Shown here: positions 59,642 through 64,000 of the stretch, in pieces
Layout: each line of letters starts with the position of its first letter
How positions within the stretch are numbered: position 1 is the first letter of the stretch
NCBI GenBank assembly: GCA_021029095.1
Contig: JAJOHG010000144.1
Span: 1 to 64,000, forward strand
Source of the DNA: Phellopilus nigrolimitatus
Taxonomy: Eukaryota > Basidiomycota > Agaricomycetes > Hymenochaetales > Hymenochaetaceae
DNA: 64,000 nucleotides
Direction of reading: 5' to 3'
Made by a program: the position numbers and the translations under genes
Notes under the pieces: model-generated
Told to the model about the DNA's origin: nothing
Seen by the model: only the letters and a program-made list of their open reading frames with translations
Databases searched by the model: none

Positions 59642-60530
59642 TTACTCAGAGAAAAGCGTGAAATAATTAGCTCCGACGAGCGTAAGCTTGTGCCGTTTCG
59701 CAAAATCCATTCCAGACCAGGACAGTCGCTGCTCCAGCTCCGCCCCGAACTCTGGCGCATCGATTGGTAACGTGTATCCTCCCGAAGGTTCTTGGAAGAG
59801 TAGAAACACTTCGAAATTGAGGACCGAGATTATATTGAAAGGACAACACGAGGAACAGCACGAGTATGATGAGTTGATGCAGTCAGTGATATTCGTGAAA
59901 GGTATGTGAAGTATTCTCACCATATCTATGCATACCCGTTCCTGGGCTAGGACTCGGGGGAAAGTACGGCGTGATAGCCGGCTTGGTTGATGATGCAGAT
60001 AGAGGATCCGGGACAGACGCAAGCAGCTCCGTCTCCACTAAGGCAGCAGCCAGGATTTCTCCTGTCGTAGGCGGCTTTAGCCCTGAGATCTATGTTAGAC
60101 CATATATTGTCAGCTTCCATCTTTATTGTGGATGTGGATATAGTGGGAGAAATTTTAGCGGAAACTCACCAACCAGTGTCTAACTGGCGAGAATTTAGGA
60201 TCGGAGTGCGACGGCATGTCCGGGTCGACCATAGCGAGCGTGTAAGTTGTGTTGCCACCTTCCGCGTCTTCGACAGCACCCATCGGCGTCAGCTGCACAT
60301 TGGGCTCGCCTTGCGTGTCTGCTTTCGTTAGTTCGTTCCCTAATAGTGCCTCCTTGTCTCCCCAGGACAGAGAAAACAGGACCGACGGCCTAAAGTCTTC
60401 CGAAATGAGCTGTCAAGTGCATAAACATACAAGTCTTTTGTCGATGAAAAGTTGGATATTTCACATCGGGGATAACGTTATCTTTTCTCAAAGTTGCCGC
60501 GACTGACGAGAGAGGATCGAGTAGTGGCAT
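59642..60530 (-). CDS. PEBP (phosphatidylethanolamine-binding) family protein (214 aa)
   Basis: Exons 60530-60465, 60409-60170, 60089-59918 and 59808-59642 give 215 codons with stop. No single open frame reveals it. Starts MPLLDPLSSVAATLRKDNVIPD; then LISEDFRP, NVQLTPMG, the ligand-pocket signature MVDPDMPSH (Asp84-Pro-Asp86), KFSPVRHWL, and the second signature GTGMHRYVFLLFQEPSG, ending VGANYFTLFSE. PEBPs include the yeast carboxypeptidase Y inhibitor Tfs1; they bind anionic ligands and regulate kinases or proteases. No signal peptide. Intact and of normal family length. Confidence 0.92.
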
Positions 60531-61491
60531 GATGATGGCTACAGAGAGTTAGACAGACACCACGACAAGTACGCCATAGTTAGTGAATGTGTTGAGTACA
60601 CCACTTGCATGACGTACATGGATATAATCCTGTTTAGGAAATCTTTCTTGCTCGTCCGTTTCCGGCCGTCCTTGTTTTCCTCCCTTGACGATCTGTTCAA
60701 TTATTTTTCTTCGACAACATCTCGGATTGATCGACCCGATGGTCGAAGCTCGTCTTTAACAATCTGTGGATCGCGAGCTTTCATGGGGTAAAGCATTTCG
60801 GCCACACACTTTCACATTACAGTAAAATTCGTGGGATATTCGGCTCGTGCAGACGTGCGTTGAGCGCTTATACTCCTATGTAAGCGATATGTCGATTCAA
60901 AATTTGAGCTCCTTTCTGGCACTGGATGCGACCGAGCGACCGAGCTCACCGACATTCCTAAAGTCCGTCAAAAAGATCACATCGGGTTCCGCCTCGAGGC
61001 TTACCCTGTCCAGGACTCGAGGAGATGTCGCGCTTGCCTATACCATGGTTAAATTTACCCGTGACCTGCTAGACATCCTTGTATTCTGTATAATTTCGAA
61101 GGTGCTGCCCCAAAATTTACCGACTACTGTGAAATTGAATGATTATTTTAGACGGAGCCTTCGCCAAACATCTTCTGAACGCCATGTATGTAAAAATCTT
61201 CGGTAGAAGCCATCCAGGAAAAGGCTGATGCGAACTTGAAACCACAGCTACCCATCCGCTGCAGACGGCCGCAAGAGCGCCTATCTTCCGAACAGCGTTT
61301 TTTCTATAACACTTCCAAAGGATTCGATATTTCTACATTGCACATTGCGTTGAGATATCAACCTTCTCGTATGTCTGGGCCTTCATAACGCCGCTGCATG
61401 CGTCAGTAGCCCCTTTCCCTTAGCCCCTCCTTGGACCCACACTTGCCACGAAGCGAAGCCCTGTCAGTATCAGTTTGCTATTTAAATCGGC
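60531..61491. other. Unresolved stretch between PEBP and F-box genes
   Basis: Possible coding pieces on both strands (for example 60847-61206 plus; 60740-60550 minus with IIEQIVKGGKQGRPE), but no frame could be joined into a recognisable protein. The last part is presumably the 5' flank of the F-box gene. Confidence 0.35.
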
Positions 61492-61584
61492 GTGTCCTCG
61501 AAGGGCATCGCCTCTCTGCCTCTCACTCCCATCATCGGTGTGCGTTTGCTTTTGACAACATCCTGGTATTGCAGAGACGAGGAG

Positions 61585-63447
61585 ATGGTCGAGTCATCTC
61601 AGATCGACATCACCAGCACTTTTATTCATCAATGTCGTGGAAGTATAGCATCGCTGGCGACGGAGACACTCGCTCATATTTTCATTCTGGCAGTTCTGAC
61701 CTACAGCGAACGTCCCCAATCTTCGCATAAGGCGTCGTCGTGTCAAATACGTGTATCACACGTTTCACGACGTTGGCGAGCTATCGCTCTAGCTACTCCG
61801 CGTCTTTGGAGCACCGTTCTTCTGTGTGGGCCGTTCGCACCCCTTTCATCCGCGACTTCTTCCAGGATTAATCAGATCAACCCGCCTGGCTTCCGTCGCA
61901 AAGAAATGCCATCATGTTTTCGCCGGATCCAGGCCTTCCTGGAGCGCTCGCGTTCCGTACCAATCACTGTTCACCTTGACGTTCGCTCGCCTACATGGTC
62001 GTTTTACCCCTCTGAGTCTGCACACCCTTTCACATCAGCACACATGTCTGCCGTCATGGACCTCGTTCTTCCACATCTCGAGCGCTGGGAAGATATCGAG
62101 GTCCTCAGCGACACGTGGGAACCGCTATACGTCTTCCTCGAGCGGTGTCATCGGGCCGGAGCGCTCGTGTCTTCGCAATTTTCGGAAAAGGGCATACCGA
62201 AGGCGGGAAATCTAAGGAGGTTTGCGCTGAGTAGATGCAATGCGTACTTTGCTCTCGAAGGCACTCATTTTGCACCGGTGGCGATGAATACATCCTTCGC
62301 ACCTTTCACAGAAGCGCCTCTTCTGCGCGATGTCACGCTTGCGGGTGTACACGTAGATTGGACTAGAACCCCCCTTCGCAACTTAACCGAGTTTTCTCTC
62401 AAATACCACGCGCAGGGTGTCCTTCCTACTCCCCGCGAACTTGTTAGCATCCTCAGGTCCTCGCCGAACTTGGAACGGCTCTGTATCCTCGGTTGGGGGG
62501 TGTGCTCCATCGATGACGAGACCTCCTTCTCAAACTTGGAAGGAACTGTTGTCTTACGGAATCTTCAAGAACTAAATTTCGGATGGGTCGGCATACAGCA
62601 CAGTCTGAAACTGCTTTCTCTTTTCTCTTGGCACATGCCGAAGCTGCGCGCGCTAGCTCTCGAGGACGTCGCAAATAGTCTCGATCCGATTTTCACCCAG
62701 GACTCCTCGGTCGTCCTAGACTACATATTCTCCATGCTTTCAACGAGCAACAAGACGTCTGGCGCTCCTTTGACTTCCCATGTGGCCGTCGAAGAGCTGT
62801 CTCTCCACTCCACGCGCTTTTCAGCAGATTCCTGTCGACGCCTTTTGCTTTGCCTGCAAAACCTGAAGGATCTGACACTACATAACGTCGGAGACGCCTT
62901 CTTAATGTCCTTGTTCCCGTCAAATGGTGCCGGCGTGTGCGAGGCGACGCTCTGCCCGAAGCTGTCGCGTGTGGTAATTCGTGATGCAGATGGTGTGAGC
63001 CCTTCAATGCTCGAATACTTCATGGAGGCACGCGATCCTCGGCAGATAATCTCTGACACAGGGGCGAGTTCGGCAGGATCATTCAATGCTCCTATTATTA
63101 TCGAAATAGAGGATCTTTATGACTCGGACATGGACCTTTTCGAAGTTGATCCGCACGACGGCTCCGAAGATGAATTTATATCTCGAGATAGCCTTTTCAG
63201 CGACGAGAACATTGATGGTGACGACGAATACGAGGGGGATGACGAAGATGACAGTGAAGAGAGCTATTATACCGCTCCCTCGCCATCTTCACATGACGAT
63301 GGCGCACTCGATCCGGCGGTTGAGCTTTATGAAAACCATCTTGAGGAAGATGCTATTGGCTCACATGGCGGACTTCTCCACGAAAGCAGCCAGCGTATCG
63401 TAACTGGTGATGCTGTAGCTGAGAAACCAGGTCTGCATGCGCAGTAG
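61585..63447 (+). CDS. F-box-like protein with acidic C-terminus (620 aa)
   Basis: Start taken at the first in-frame ATG. The frame is open to 61492, but the upstream part looks like an intron ending TTGCAG at 61574, so a small 5' exon is possible. Residues about 15-75 match the basidiomycete F-box pattern (LATETLAHIFILAVL ... QIRVSHVSRRWRAIALATPRLW). The middle has leucine-rich, LRR-like segments (LRRFALSRC, LRDVTLAGV, LERLCILGWG, LQELNFGWV, LKDLTLHNV). The last about 110 residues are strongly acidic (Asp/Glu runs). F-box proteins recruit substrates to SCF ubiquitin ligases; such genes are very numerous in Agaricomycetes. The substrate cannot be inferred. Confidence 0.8.
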   Translation: MVESSQIDITSTFIHQCRGSIASLATETLAHIFILAVLTYSERPQSSHKASSCQIRVSHVSRRWRAIALATPRLWSTVLLCGPFAPLSSATSSRINQINPPGFRRKEMPSCFRRIQAFLERSRSVPITVHLDVRSPTWSFYPSESAHPFTSAHMSAVMDLVLPHLERWEDIEVLSDTWEPLYVFLERCHRAGALVSSQFSEKGIPKAGNLRRFALSRCNAYFALEGTHFAPVAMNTSFAPFTEAPLLRDVTLAGVHVDWTRTPLRNLTEFSLKYHAQGVLPTPRELVSILRSSPNLERLCILGWGVCSIDDETSFSNLEGTVVLRNLQELNFGWVGIQHSLKLLSLFSWHMPKLRALALEDVANSLDPIFTQDSSVVLDYIFSMLSTSNKTSGAPLTSHVAVEELSLHSTRFSADSCRRLLLCLQNLKDLTLHNVGDAFLMSLFPSNGAGVCEATLCPKLSRVVIRDADGVSPSMLEYFMEARDPRQIISDTGASSAGSFNAPIIIEIEDLYDSDMDLFEVDPHDGSEDEFISRDSLFSDENIDGDDEYEGDDEDDSEESYYTAPSPSSHDDGALDPAVELYENHLEEDAIGSHGGLLHESSQRIVTGDAVAEKPGLHAQ

Positions 63448-64000
63448 GGAAGACGAAAATAAGGTTAGTGCAAATTTTCGTTTTAGGGAAAGGCGGCGTT
63501 CTAATTGGATTTTAGTTTGCTTGAAGGTAAAACCCCATCTTATGGGACGTGTAGGCCGCGGTACCGTATGCGCAGGTTCAAGTTGAGCATTTGTAGGTCA
63601 CTAGTTCGTTAATCTTTCGTCCCACGTTTCATCTGAGTGCCAACAGGGAGAAGATCACAAGTATTAAGAGTATAAACATTTTAACTGAATCATATCCTAT
63701 CGTAACTTGTAAGTGATCGTTTACTTTTTCTTCCTGCTCGTCGAAACTGATAAAACTGCTCCTCAGAAGAATCACATGACGTCGCCCGCTCACTTGGAGC
63801 AGAACCATATTTTCATATATTTCGCCTATGGATGTACACATGCTAAGAATCTCCGACGCACATTTTTTTCGAACTTGTCAAAGCCACATTTCAAAAGTTC
63901 GCTTTCCAGCTTTCCAGCTCTACGATGTCTCGTCTAGCGTCGCTCCCGGAGGACTCGTAGCACTGCTGGCGAGAAGAGGAGGGTGACAAGTCACGACCAG
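63448..64000. other. Right edge, no gene seen
   Basis: Only short overlapping frames; likely the 3' region of the F-box gene plus intergenic DNA. Confidence 0.4.

Noticed and set aside
60609..61206. Gene between PEBP and F-box protein
   Set aside because: Several open pieces, but no joinable exons and no recognised motif on either strand.

Overview
The window looks like a chromosomal segment of a filamentous basidiomycete (probably an Agaricomycete). Genes are split by many short introns (about 45-110 nt, GT..AG). The recognisable proteins are typical of such fungi: a fungal cytochrome P450, a GH13 alpha-glucosidase, a microsomal-type epoxide hydrolase, a PEBP protein, a YCII-domain protein, an F-box protein, APH-like kinases and a SIRT5-like sirtuin. 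No bacterial-style operons, rRNA or tRNA were seen. Gene models were assembled by eye from splice signals. For most of them the exon lengths sum to an intact frame, which is the main support.

About 1.6-50.2 kb is a duplicated, rearranged gene-family region. It holds eight intact paralogues of a lysine-rich protein with three (once four) C2H2-like zinc fingers. They fall in two subfamilies. Type 1 starts MDQEM and type 2 starts MGEE/MGED with VLPQ and LPPLPP repeats. A (3180-5579) is a type1/type2 chimera; B (15049-16781) and C (46866-45218) are type 1; D, E, F (plus strand, 9121, 20119, 26427) and G, H (minus strand, 35918, 40676) are type 2. Interspersed are five copies or relics of an APH-fold kinase (one intact), an intact and a broken sirtuin gene, and two YCII genes.

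The order sirtuin - R block - type 1 gene - APH - type 2 gene - YCII occurs twice in opposite orientation: left arm about 11.7-24.05 kb, right arm about 50.2-31.8 kb. The spacer of about 7.8 kb carries gene F and a GC-rich dual-specificity phosphatase gene. The arms differ by deletions (APH coding region lost on the left), an extra type 2 unit on the right, point lesions (left sirtuin), gene-conversion-like tracts of complete identity, and one 313-bp hAT-type MITE insertion with an 8-bp target duplication and a matching empty site.

From 50.2 to 64 kb the layout is ordinary single-copy gene space: epoxide hydrolase (-), alpha-glucosidase (+), P450 (+), PEBP (-) and F-box protein (+). No transposase or reverse transcriptase gene was seen. 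The zinc-finger array is the part most likely to be undescribed: a locally amplified, recombining family of putative nuclear DNA-binding proteins whose modules are being shuffled. Its function cannot be read from sequence alone.
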